NCBI GenBank assembly: GCA_905250025.1
Contig: CAJNOJ010000161.1
Coordinates: 127,560 to 191,559, forward strand
DNA length: 64,000 bases
Direction of reading: 5' to 3'
Source of the DNA: Adineta ricciae
Lineage: Eukaryota; Rotifera; Eurotatoria; Adinetida; Adinetidae
Below, one piece after another: positions 45,119 to 55,812 of this stretch. The stretch's first letter is position 1. Every line of letters begins with the position of its first letter. A program made the translations under genes and the position numbers. The notes beneath the pieces are model-generated. The model searched no databases. It saw only the letters and a list, made by a program, of their open reading frames with translations, and was not told the origin of the DNA.

Positions 45119-47777
45119 AATTAATTATATTTGTCAAAAAAATTGTTTACAGCAGGATTGTTCGAAAATGTTCTTTTTTGCCTTTTTACAAACTACATTT
45201 GCATCTAAAACAACATGAAACAAAGTTCTTCGACGAGAGATGCATACACTATGCTCTCTATTAATTTAAAATGAATGAGAAAAAGGAAAACAGTAATAGT
45301 ATATATCCTATCTATTCATCTTCATCATCTTCCTGAAGTAATTGTTTAGAAGACATAACTTCTTTTTATTGAAGCATGCAATAGAACTTACTTGAATTTC
45401 TAACCTTAAGATAAAGATGAGTGAGGGAACGCGAAGTCTTATGCTCTTCTCGTTGTCTTTCTTTGCTCTGATTGATTTCCTTTTCTTTTCCGATCGTCTT
45501 TCTTCTTCTTCTTTCTCTTTTTATCTTGAGTTCTGATCATCATACTATCAATTCACTAACTATTATGGAAACGAACGAGAAACAATAACGACGATAGCTA
45601 GATCGCCTCCGCACAGACACGCATTGTACTTTTTATTTATCCTTAACGAGGCTATCTAGCACGATGTGCACTTCACCCTGGTTATCCTAGTTGTTGTGAA
45701 CGTATACAAGCCACTATCAGAAATATTTTGCTCAAAGAAAAGTTAAGTATAAATATAAAGACATCTTACTCAGATACGTTGCCACTTGAAATATAAGGAA
45801 AGAAACTGAAATATTAATGATAATTCTAATGAAATGTCACAACTAAACATTGTTGTCATGTTTTGTAATTAACAGAAAACTTCTGTTCGGGCTCGTCTGA
45901 AGCGAAACACAGTAATAGTTTACAATATTGTCTTTTTTGAATGCTACTGTTGTTGACAGATCATTTAGACTTGATACTCCGAACTGATCTAGTTGATGCT
46001 TGTTAGATGATACGAACAATACTGTTTGCTATCGTTCTTCGCTCGTTTCTCTTCTCTTCTCTTCTCTTCTCTTTCTTTTCATGCAGACAATAACTACAGA
46101 TGTCAGAAAAATTAGAGTATACGTTTACACCATAGAAAGAACTCAAAATTGTCTTTCTTTCTTTCTTTTCGCTTCTTTTGTCATGTTGTTCTAATCTTAT
46201 TGGTAAATCGTTTCATTTCCTTTCGCATCTCCTAAGTGATCCTTTCGTGAAAGTAGTAAGTGTACGGCATATGTTCTATCTAAGTCACATATTCTAGTTA
46301 AAGCATTCAAGCATTCAAAGCATGAGCTCACAGTTCGGTTCTCTAACGACATGCTCAATTGTTTAATTGATTGGTTGCAATCTTCTAAATATAGATTGAG
46401 TATAATTAAGAAAAAAGTTTTTCAAATTCCTATATTTCATGTCATCTCATAATTAAATATGAAAGAAAAAGATCATAGAGCATGTTGCAAGCATAAGATT
46501 AAGATTGTATATCAAAGTATCATGAATAAAAAGATTTTCAAAGGTAAAAGTCATTTTAGTGACGTGATTGTACAACGACATTTCAGTTTTGTATTTCATA
46601 ACTTTTGAATAGGAGATGTTTTCGTGTGAACAAATATCAAGCGGATATCTTGTTCGCACTCGTGGCCAAGTTGATGTGATATTGTGATGATAAACAAAAG
46701 AAATACATGGAAAATTGTTAGAGTCATAAGACTATATTTGTTGAATATGATATTTTCTAATAATGAGTAGTTTCAATAACGATTCTCGAGCAGTTTACGC
46801 TCGAGTTATTGAAATGCCTCGTTTGCTTAAACATAATAAATGAAATGTTTTGTTCTTCAAATAATATTCGACATGAATATGACAAAAGAACGATTTCTAA
46901 TGAAATTTGGTCCATCTAACTAAAAACGACAACAATGACACGACTAGAAAAAGAAATGTTCTGTTTTTCTTTCCATATAGGCTGAATATTATACAATCAG
47001 CGATCTTCTTCGTCTTCGGTCAACTTTACCCGAGTTGATATGAATTGGACTAGAAAATTTAGTTCATAATTAATCGATTTCGTCTCCTCAATAGGTTGCC
47101 AGCCACTTTTATAAATATTGAAAAAGGTGATAAAACCATACGTTGATAATAGAATAACTAATGAGTTCGATTCAATTTTCTTTCCCTTAAGAACTCTTCC
47201 CGATCAAATAAGATGCGATTACACTTTCATTTAACGAATCACTACGCTTGTTTTCCTAATAGCAATCTCATTATTTTTCATGGGAGAACATTTTTTCATC
47301 ATATACATCAATGCCGGTCCGTTTGTAGATTTCAAGGCCATGAATTTTTCCATCTAATGAACAGAATTACAATTCTCTGTAAACACAATTCTCTATTCTA
47401 CTAACAAACAATAATTGCGAGCATCAAAGGAAAATAGATAGAAAATAATCGATGTAATCTGTCGCAGTAGATGCCATTCCTGCAAATATATCTGTCGTGT
47501 TGACATATAAATCAAAACGTAGCTAAGATCCCAGATGGGATAGATATTTATTCAATTAGAGGAAAAAGAAAACTATGATCACTTAAGAAATATCATGTTT
47601 TTTCCTAATTGATTTTCCACGAACACAGGATGTGTGTGCGTGTGTGCACGATTGTTGAGAGAGAGAGCTATTTTTGTCAAATAGTTTAGGGTGTCTAGTA
47701 CAAGACAACATCGTTTTCAACAACTAAAAACCTAATCGGATTGTCGAATGCAATGAAAAAAAAATTGATTTTCGGAA
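45119..47777. other. 2.7-kb intergenic region
   Basis: AT-rich. Contains a (CTTCT)n/(TCTCT)n microsatellite at about 46046-46078, a tetranucleotide CTTT run near 46150, and a 44-bp hairpin at 46771-46814 annotated separately. No supported ORF. It probably holds the promoter of the aminergic GPCR at its left end. Confidence 0.4.
46771..46814. repeat. 44-bp imperfect hairpin
   Basis: Arms TTTCAATAAC...CTCGAG and CTCGAG...TTATTGAAA face each other around a 9-base loop; one arm carries an extra GATT. Function unknown; it could be a small foldback, a transcript 3' end structure or chance. Confidence 0.5.
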
Positions 47778-47850
47778 TGTTCTGTGCAGGTGTCGAACCT
47801 GCGACCTTCTGCGTGTTAAGCAGATGTGATAACCGCTACACCAACAGAAC
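47778..47850 (-). tRNA. trnV-AAC: tRNA-Val (AAC)
   Basis: 73 nt on the minus strand: acceptor GTTCTGT/ACAGAAC, D arm GTGTAGCGGTTATCAC, anticodon stem TCTGC/GCAGA with loop TTAACAC (anticodon AAC), T arm GCAGG-TTCGACA-CCTGC and discriminator A. Internal promoter boxes are intact. Confidence 0.95.
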
Positions 47851-48217
47851 TCCGTCTGGAATACGATTTTTTTGCAAAGTCAATCAGTTGACCGGTTGAA
47901 AACATTTTTGTTTATATGATACCGAGGAACTGGCTTCTAATGCAAAAGAATTACGAGATTGTTTTATTCGCATGAGGAATCAGACATTGATTTGGAAATA
48001 TAATCAAGCTGAAAGATGTCATTTCTAAATCGAATACAATTGACAACGGGCCATGTATACACTATTAAGTTTCTCTTCGCTGGTTTTATACTGATCTAAG
48101 ATTTCCCAATTGATCGGACAGACAGGGATGTGTATTGGTTCAGGTAGTGTTGATGATAGTTGGATAGTAACAGATTTATTGAAAAAACACTTTTGAGCTA
48201 AGAAAAACGAAGATGTT
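47851..48217. other. Intergenic region
   Basis: AT-rich spacer downstream of the EGF gene; probable 3' UTR. No other feature seen. Confidence 0.35.
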
Positions 48218-48871
48218 TTAGGAGATTTTCTTTGTAGTAGAAATCATACTTGAATAAGGCGATGGAGTTATTTGACATGTGGCTCGATTTTGATTGTTAA
48301 GAGACCAATGACATTCACAATGAACATCAAATATTGGTGTTAAAGCAATCGCTATGCATGTTGGTTCATCATGATCACCGCGACGTTTTAATAGCGAACA
48401 TTTTTGAGTTAGAAGTGTACCTTGATTGTGTGCCCGTTTATGTTCACATTGAGCTCCAAAATATGTTGGTAAACATGAACATCTTTCAACGCTGTTTATA
48501 ACAATACATTTGCCTTTGTTTAAACACTTTTTTGTGCAAAAATTTTCGTGTTCCCTTCGATGATATTGACAACGTGAACCGTAAAAGTTCGGTGAACATT
48601 GACAAGCAAATCCATTCACTAATTCAATGCATGTACTATTATTCAAACAAGAATCGACAGCACAATCTTCAATATCTTTGTTGCAAGTTTGACCGTATAT
48701 TCCCGGATCACAAATACATTTGTCATATAAACAATGACCGTACAAACATGTCTCATTGGTACATTTACCTAAAGTATCAAATCAGTGTAGATGTAACAAC
48801 ATTCAGTGACGAAAGATTTTACCATGAACATTGATGGTAATGAGAAAAAAACAAAGTATAAAGATGTACAT
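48218..48871 (-). CDS. Secreted EGF-repeat protein
   Basis: Exons (minus strand) 48871-48823 and 48768-48218 give 199 residues. Exon 1 encodes a signal peptide (MYIFILCFFLITINVHG). Exon 2 has three EGF-like modules: CLYGHCLYDKCICDPGIYG, DCAVDSCLNNSTCIELVNGF...CQCSPNFYGSRC, and CTKKCLNKGKCIVI...CSCLPTYFGAQC. A fourth Cys cluster without the EGF pattern follows, then a Ser/Thr tail. No transmembrane helix is seen, so it is likely secreted. The second module begins IEDCAVDSC, close to but short of the calcium-binding consensus. Partner unknown. Confidence 0.8.
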
Positions 48872-49896
48872 AGTGAATAAGTAGATAACGTTCGAAGAAA
48901 GATAGTGATGAAATGCAAAGAAACGAACAAGTATTCGATTAATCGACGTGAAAGTATGTAGCTTCGTAAATGATATCATATTATTTCTTTGAAAAGATAT
49001 AACACAGTACTAAAATTTAACGAATCTGAATAGATCTACTTCATTTTTCGAGATCTGAATGTCTCTTTTCAAGTCTAAAATTCATTTTTCACCGACAGAT
49101 GTTTTTTACATGGCAGATCAAATTCTTACCAGTACAATGCATCGATACACAGCACTTCTGTCTTAATTCATTTATTTCATCCAGCTAATTACATTCAAAG
49201 CATATGACCATATGGATAAAGCCGGTTTTTCAATATTGTAATAAACAATACTCCTCAGTATGTGATCTTTACTTCATATACAGACAACTAATTGACAAAG
49301 AAAGTATTATTAATCATCGGTTTGAGTTGAAAGCATAGATAATATTTAGTCCTATCTGTATGATAAAGTAGGTAATTGTTGTATTGAATGAAGTGCTTTC
49401 AGTAGGCGAACAGACAATAACGAGACGAACTCTTTCCGACCAATCTCGATATCGGCCTGTACGCTACCTAATCCAATTATTATTTTCAGCTGCTCGTGTC
49501 AAATATGGAACTGATCGGGCTGATAATTTTGTGTTCTTATCGTCAAGATCGGCGAGTCATTTTGCATATCAGCAGTCGCTTTGCAATTCAACATTTGCAA
49601 ATTGATGATTAACTTAAAAAATCGGGCAAGGCTCAGTAGTGATCACAGTTTGTCTTCAGACATGTTCAGGCCAATAGGGAATCTAATGGTATACATCATT
49701 GCCTTGTACTAGATTCGAACTAAAGACGTTTGTACCAATTTTACTTAGTCCGCTCTGCTGTATTCTTTCGTTCTATTCTTCTCTCCCATCGATTGTTAGT
49801 CGATGACATATAACATCTCTGAAGATTACTTTTCAAGCTCGTTTGTGAAGAACTCAATGAGAATTTATTTGAAGGAAATGCAAAATATAGTTCATT
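48872..49896. other. 1-kb intergenic region
   Basis: AT-rich. A 73-codon plus-strand frame at 49384-49605 has no domain or splice support. No RNA gene seen. Confidence 0.35.
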
Positions 49897-50355
49897 TTAG
49901 CCACTGTATTTGAGACGTTGGTAACAGTTGAGCATTTGTGTTACCATGTTAAGTTTCGAGTGTTTCGAATATCGCAAGCCTTGAATACAATTAAGAACTT
50001 CTGTTGTTGTCCACAATCCATCGCGCGCACGTTTAACAATTGTATGTTCATATGGACGACGGGTATTGCGATACAATGTTTCACTGGATGTTGCAGATAA
50101 AGATTCATCGAGAAGTTTACGCGAAAGAAATTCATCAAGTTCAGCCAATTGTTGACGAGTTAGTGATCGAAATTGATTATTCAATTCAACCGTATCGTCA
50201 CTGTTACTGTCGCCACCCTCGTCACCATCATATACTGAAGCTGCTTGACAACTAACTAATATCATCAGTAAAACTAGAATTAAACAATACCATATATTTC
50301 TTTGATTTCCACATAGGCATATTTACTTACAGAAGAATAAGAATCTCATCGACAT
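49897..50355 (-). CDS. Secreted neuropeptide-like precursor with duplicated Cys motif
   Basis: Exons (minus strand) 50355-50331 and 50273-49897 give 133 residues. A clear signal peptide (MSMRFLFFFLLMILVSCQA, split by the intron) leads to an acidic spacer, a helical segment, a dibasic RR and then KR at VKRARDGLW. The last 43 residues after KR hold two copies of one motif: EVLNCIQGLRYS and QMLNCYQRLKYS, ending YSG at the stop. C-terminal Gly after processing would give an amidated peptide; the two Cys could pair. Signal peptide, acidic spacer, KR site, Cys pair and terminal Gly are the marks of a neuropeptide or hormone precursor. I do not recognise a known family. Confidence 0.72.
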
Positions 50356-51443
50356 GGTCTAGAGTAGTATAGACGTGTTGACCGAATGCAAAAAGATATA
50401 GATGTGTGTCTGATAGGCAGAAGAGCGAGAGTATATGTGTATATATATATACGCTCCAGATATACGTGTGTACATATACACACAGAGATATCGATGGCGC
50501 AAATTTTTGCCTGCTGTTGTCAGCGATTACATTTTTTTTGCCGTTCGCGTTTGCTGCTGTCACTCAAAGCGATGATAAACGAGTTGAAATACTGAAAATT
50601 AATATTACTCGCTAGATAAGTGATGATACTATTTCTAATCCATCAGCACTTGCCATGTGACTTGTGGCAATGGTATCGAATCAATTCAATGTAACAATCA
50701 CTCGTACCGATAGACCTTTCAGAGGAATAAAATCAAGAATATACTTGAGTGATTCTTCAGGAATTAACGATTAGCAAACCAAATCCCAAACAAAAAAATA
50801 AATACACAATTATTTGATTACAATTATCGAACACAAGTCACGTGATGGTAAATAGAGATGCACTAAATAATTCGCCTTTATCTATTACTTTAATTAAACT
50901 GAATAATGAAACTCCATATAGGTATTTACAAGTCATGATCGATGTTAAGATGCAAATGGAAGACTCGGGATTGCTTACATATCAATGGGGAAAATGTGTA
51001 CTTTAGTCGATTGGTTTCACCATACTTACACGTACTTATCCGATGAGGATCCACAAGAAATTTTTTATACATATTTTCTTCAATTGCGCCATCTAAAACT
51101 AAAAACCGTTCGTGTTCCGTTTTTTCCTTAAACCAACTATTCGAAAACATGTCCTTCGTTTTGATTTGTCTCAGCGTCAAACGTTTATTTGTTGACCGAT
51201 TTCATCGAATAGAATTGCCACCGTGATTAAATCAATTGTTACTTTTAGCAAAAGTACCAATTCAACATGATAATCGCGAAATTATTTGATAAACTATTCG
51301 CACGTATGTCAAATGCGTTTTGCACATCCTGTATATGAAACAATGTGCTTCTTGTCATACTTAAAATAACTGAAATCATCTATAAAAGACGTGATAAATT
51401 CAATATTTGTTTTACTTTATTAATCCAGTGTAAAAGTATAAAC
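50356..51443. other. Intergenic region (divergent promoters)
   Basis: About 1.1 kb between the divergent peptide-precursor and SLC16 genes. A (TA)n/(GT)n-rich patch lies at 50434-50482. A minus-strand frame at 50926-51180 has no domain support. Promoters of both neighbours should be here. Confidence 0.4.
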
Positions 51444-53684
51444 ATGACAGTCAAATCGGATTCGAACGTAGATGTGGATATTGAGAAGCAGCCGAAATCA
51501 ACCGAATTAGATGACAGCGAAGAATATGATTATATTACTGTGCCACCTGATGGAGGCTTTGGTTGGGTGGTGCTCTTCGCTTGTTTCGTAAGTTACTACT
51601 ATTGCTTGAAAGTTTCAAATAATCACAGATTTTCATTTAGATGATTAATCTGATTGTTGATGGCTTCCTATATGCATTTGGAGCAATCTCGGAAGATATA
51701 AAAAAACATTTTAATTGTCAAGAATGGGAAGTTTCGTTAGTGATGTCACTTGCCTGTGGCTTTTATCTTCTCATTGGTAACGAAGGCACTTTTATTGCAG
51801 TCTGCTATTTTAATTTCGTTTTCTTTAGGACCAGTGGCTTCTGCTCTTTGTAACAAATGGGGTTGTCGTAAAGTTGGTATCATTGGAAGTGTAACTGCTG
51901 GATTAGCTGTTGCACTATCTGTTCTGTCACCAAACGTATATGTAATGTGGTTATCGTTCGGTCTTATCGGTGGTATTGGCATGGGTCTTGTATATTTACC
52001 GAGTATTATTATGGTTGGCTATTATTTTGAAGAGAAACGTGCTATTGCTACAGGTACAATATATGTTTTTCCTTGGTTTGAAGTAGAACGAGTCTCTTAG
52101 GAATCGTGACGACTGGTACTGGAATTGGTGCGATCGGATCTGGACCTTTGTCAAAATTCTTATTCAAACAATTTGGTTGGCGATATGGATTAGTTATTCT
52201 CTCTGTATTTCTTCTTTGCTGTGCTATTTGCTGCGTATTCATGCGTCGTTTAAAACCAATGCGAAAACGACGTACTTTACCATCCAACGAAATGTAAGTT
52301 TCTCATTTGTTTTGAAACAAACATCTAAAAAATGTTCTCATTGTCATAGAGTCGATGACAGCGTATTTCCTGAAACGGTTAGTTACGCATTTGATCTCAT
52401 CTAGATATTTTTATCTCAAGTTTATATAGGCAACATCAGTAGTTAATCATGCAGCTGTTATAACACCAACAAAAGATGTTCCGAGTTCGAATTTTTCAGA
52501 ACTGAAAATCGACGATAAAATAAAGAAACGCTCCCGAACGGAGTCAGCGCTTTCAACCAAGTCCAGACACAGTATTAAAGCTGAGGATGCCGTTCGTCCG
52601 TAAGTCCATATATTGAAAGAAGTTCCTTTGTTCACTCATTATCGAAAATATTTAGGCTGTATAAAGAAGATGTACTCTATCAAGGTGATACACGTGATCT
52701 ACCTGAATACCGATCCCATCGTGATATTCCAAGCTACATTCAAGACACAACTAAAGTACCTGAAGTCATGGAAAAGTCAAAAATGAAAGCATTTTGGGAT
52801 ATTTTTCTTTCGATGACAAATTTTGATTTATTAGCTGATAAGAAAATGATTATTCTCTGTTTGGTAAAGTATAATTCGTCATAACAGATGCTTTTCAACT
52901 CAATCCTTCTCTTTAAGGCCAATGTATGTTCAATGGTTGGCTACTACACACCGTATCTGTTCATTCCGAAATACGCTCAGTTTGAAAGATCAGTTCCAGA
53001 AATAAGCTCTATTTTCCTGCTATCAATTATCAGTAAACTCGATAATATTATTAATATTTACTATTCTCTTAAAATATGTCTCCTTTTTGTTTAGGTTTTA
53101 GCAACACTCCTGCTCGATTTCTCTCCGGCTGGATAACGAAACTTCCGTACATGACACCTCTACTCGTGAATAACATCGGTTTAACTGTCGCTGGTGTTTC
53201 ATCGTTGCTTCTACCATTTTGCACGAGCCATTTGCTTTTAATTCTGTTTTGCATTGTATGGGGTGGCTTTATTGGTAAAAATCTAATTCGTTTCTCTTCA
53301 TATAACACATGAACACTTATATTTTAGCGTTCCATGTTTCATTAAGTCCAGTGATCACATGTGATTTAGTAGGTCTCGAACGTTACAGCAATGCGCTGGG
53401 TTTAGTATTGATGTTTCGAGGTATCACATCATTGAGTGCTCCACCGGTAAATGAATTTGAAATCAAATGAACTATCTTTTGAGTGTACTATTTAGATTAT
53501 GGGTGCTATTCGTGATGTAACAAACAGTTTTGATATTGCATTTATTATTGGTGGTATAAGTTTTCTTGTAAGTGCACTAATGCACTTCCATCTGATGTGG
53601 ATTAACCATCGTGAGAAGAAACAAGTAGATGAAACAAAAAAGTCGATCGATATTCAAGCCAATCCAATGGCATCCGATATTTAA
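51444..53684 (+). CDS. SLC16-family monocarboxylate transporter
   Basis: Exons 51444-51587, 51641-51776, 51829-52053, 52101-52293, 52350-52377, 52430-52599, 52656-52863, 52918-53032, 53095-53274, 53328-53446, 53496-53684 give 568 residues. The family signature appears at TM1 (VPPDGGFGWVVLFACF), and TM5 has YFEEKRAIATG. The remaining helices follow MFS spacing with a ~150-residue central loop rich in Lys/Ser, and the second half has PARFLSGWI. Such carriers move lactate, pyruvate, thyroid hormone or amino acids with protons; the substrate is not evident here. The N- and C-termini are cytosolic, both charged. Exon 5 is 28 bp. Confidence 0.93.
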
Positions 53685-53960
53685 TTCTCCTATAAACCAT
53701 TGAACAATTGCGCGTTTATCAATTATATTTATGTCTTGTAGTTCTAGTTCTTTTACATTCGATTTCTTGCTATTAATCAGCATCCGGTAATGTTTTCTAG
53801 TTGATGAAATTCAATCTGTGATTGAAGCCAGTCTTGGAAATTTTATATCAATGAAAAACCTTTTCATTTTTCACTCATAAGACATGGAAAATAAAAACGA
53901 TTTCGTTTCTTTTCTGTTGTAAAAATATGCAGATTCGAAATGTATCATATATCACCCGTT

Positions 53961-54878
53961 TTATGTGCATTGATATGTGCTATCACATTGACTTGTAAAA
54001 CGGTTGAATTTCTGTCCGGCAGGACATGTCGCAGAGAGCGGAGCTAGAACAAAATATTTTACAGTATACCATAATTGAGTTTTAGAAAAGATACGAACCA
54101 CCGAATGGTTGTGGACAGTAAAAATATCGACCGATGCCACATTGTGCTGTATCAGGGAAAACACCTTGTCGTGTGCATGTAAAGTAACCTATTTATCAAA
54201 TGTATACATAAAGTTGGAAAGTCTGAATGTGTATACAAACATTGATTGCAATTCACTCCGCGATATCCCGGTGCACAATTGCAGTAAGCATAGGTGGTGG
54301 CTCCGATTGTTTGCTCGAAACATGTTCCAGTTTGACATAAACCTGCATAGCAACGTGTGGATATGCCTAAGGTAATCTCAATCAACTAGAAGTGAACTCA
54401 GTTAACATATTTTGTTTACCTTGAATTTCACAATGTTCACCGCTAAAACCCAATTGACACCAACAAACTTGCTGACCGTTCACAACGTTACAAACGCCAC
54501 TGTTGACACATGTTTTCGTACATGCTGCTTGCAATGGATTGACAGTACCTGATAAGCAAATGATTCTAACATGCATCTTTCAATCAAATTATGACTTCGG
54601 CTCCTTACGACAAGGTGCATTGACCACAGATTGAATGTTATTCGGACATGTGCATAAAACTGTATTATAGTTCGGTGGCAAATCATAGCAACAATAGCCA
54701 GTTAATCCATCGAACGCACCTGGCACTAGTTGACATGGGTTACTTGCGCACGTTACTATGAACATTCACAGACAAGACATATTGTTGGTATTCATTTGCT
54801 AAGTTTACCTGCTTCACTCAGATCGATAGATTGTTGAAATAGAAGAGTAACTAGGAACAGAACAGATGCACGAGTCAT
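53961..54878 (-). CDS. Secreted EGF plus chitin-binding-like Cys-rich protein
   Basis: Exons (minus strand) 54878-54809, 54755-54609, 54548-54420, 54366-54241, 54188-54099, 54043-53961 give 214 residues. A signal peptide (MTRASVLFLVTLLFQQS) is followed by a Cys-rich module, then two EGF modules (CTKTCVNSGVCNV...CWCQLGFSGEHC; CYAGLCQTGTCFEQ...CNCAPGYRGVNC). The C-terminus fits a peritrophin-A/chitin-binding type-2 pattern: CTRQGVFPDTAQCGIGRYFY, then CPAGQKFNRFTSQCD. Secreted; chitin binding is inferred from that pattern. Each intron falls at a module edge, as in shuffled extracellular genes. It is convergent with the SLC16 gene 276 bp away. Confidence 0.8.
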
Positions 54879-54912
54879 GATGAGATAAATAATGGGGAAA
54901 TTTATGAAATAA

Positions 54913-55290
54913 TCATTCTTTTATATGATGATGAATTGACATGTTTTCCCTTCTGTGAAGCTTGTTAATCTTCTTATTATTGGAAACTGGATACCTCATT
55001 TTGTTTTTCTCTCTGCATATTACGAATAACAAATTTAGAAGAGTCCGACTATATACTACAATCAACTTGATTTTAAAAAAACGAATGTGTTTAGAAAAAA
55101 AGATTAGCAAATAAAAGATAGAAGAAATGAATGTGATCGTGTAAGAAATATGAAAGTGACTCATTGTATGATCGAATAGCTTCTTTTTCGAAGTGAATTT
55201 TCTTTCTCGATCGAATGTTTCGAACCTGATGCCGCAATTCATAATATAGCCAATAGACTTCTCGCGGGCATAATTCAAAATTGATCTAGA
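54913..55290 (-). pseudogene. Truncated duplicate of the MysC-like gene 3' end
   Basis: About 54950-55275 matches 55720-56060, the 3' part of the ATP-grasp gene, at roughly 80-85% by eye, including the AAACGAATGTGTTTAGAAAA segment and the downstream GATAGAAGAAATGAATGTGAT. A ~25-bp stretch present in the intact gene (near 55975-55995) is missing, and the frame is broken. The copy holds only the C-terminal part and cannot make an enzyme. Confidence 0.7.
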
Positions 55291-55812
55291 ATACTTTTAG
55301 TTGAAATTGTTACATACTTAATGGCGGATCTTTGTACCCTGCCTACTTTCAATGATTCGATAGGCACGAACAAATAGAAATCAGTCTATTTAAAATTCAA
55401 TTAAGGGTATTATTTGTCGAGTTTATAAAACTTAAGTCAACATAGACCAATCACATCGTTTTATCCGGTTTACATGAATTGACTTGATCCCACAAGCGAA
55501 TGCATTCAACAAGAAAGTAACACGGTTTGCTACATAGGTTGAACTGTGCTTTTGTTATCGGTGATTGGGTCAAATTTTCTCAGTTAGAATAATTTTCGTC
55601 TCAATCGATTTCCGTTCGATCATTTTTCGCCTACTCAACACTTGATACAAGCTGACATGGGTTACTTGCGCATAAAACATTGTCCATACTCATTTCTCCA
55701 GTTCAACGCCTTCGTTCATGTGCACAGGTCCTGCTGAATAGCCAAATTTTTTCTTATTTGAAATTGATACTTTGGTTTGTGTTTTTCTTTCTGTTTATTA
55801 CGAAATAAAAAT
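55291..55812. other. Spacer with a second duplicated fragment
   Basis: Holds a ~25-bp piece at about 55649-55675 (AGCTGACATGGGTTACTTGC) matching the exon 2 start of the EGF/chitin-binding-like gene near 54730-54755. With the 3' copy of the ATP-grasp gene, this indicates that a segment covering the border of both genes was duplicated in tandem and then decayed. Confidence 0.55.

Noticed and set aside
46046..46078. (CTTCT)n repeat considered as a CRISPR-like array
   Set aside because: It is a simple microsatellite without spacers; the window is eukaryotic.
49384..49605. 73-codon plus-strand frame
   Set aside because: Starts with ATG and looks fairly balanced, but has no domain, no neighbouring exon and weak composition; not enough to call a gene.
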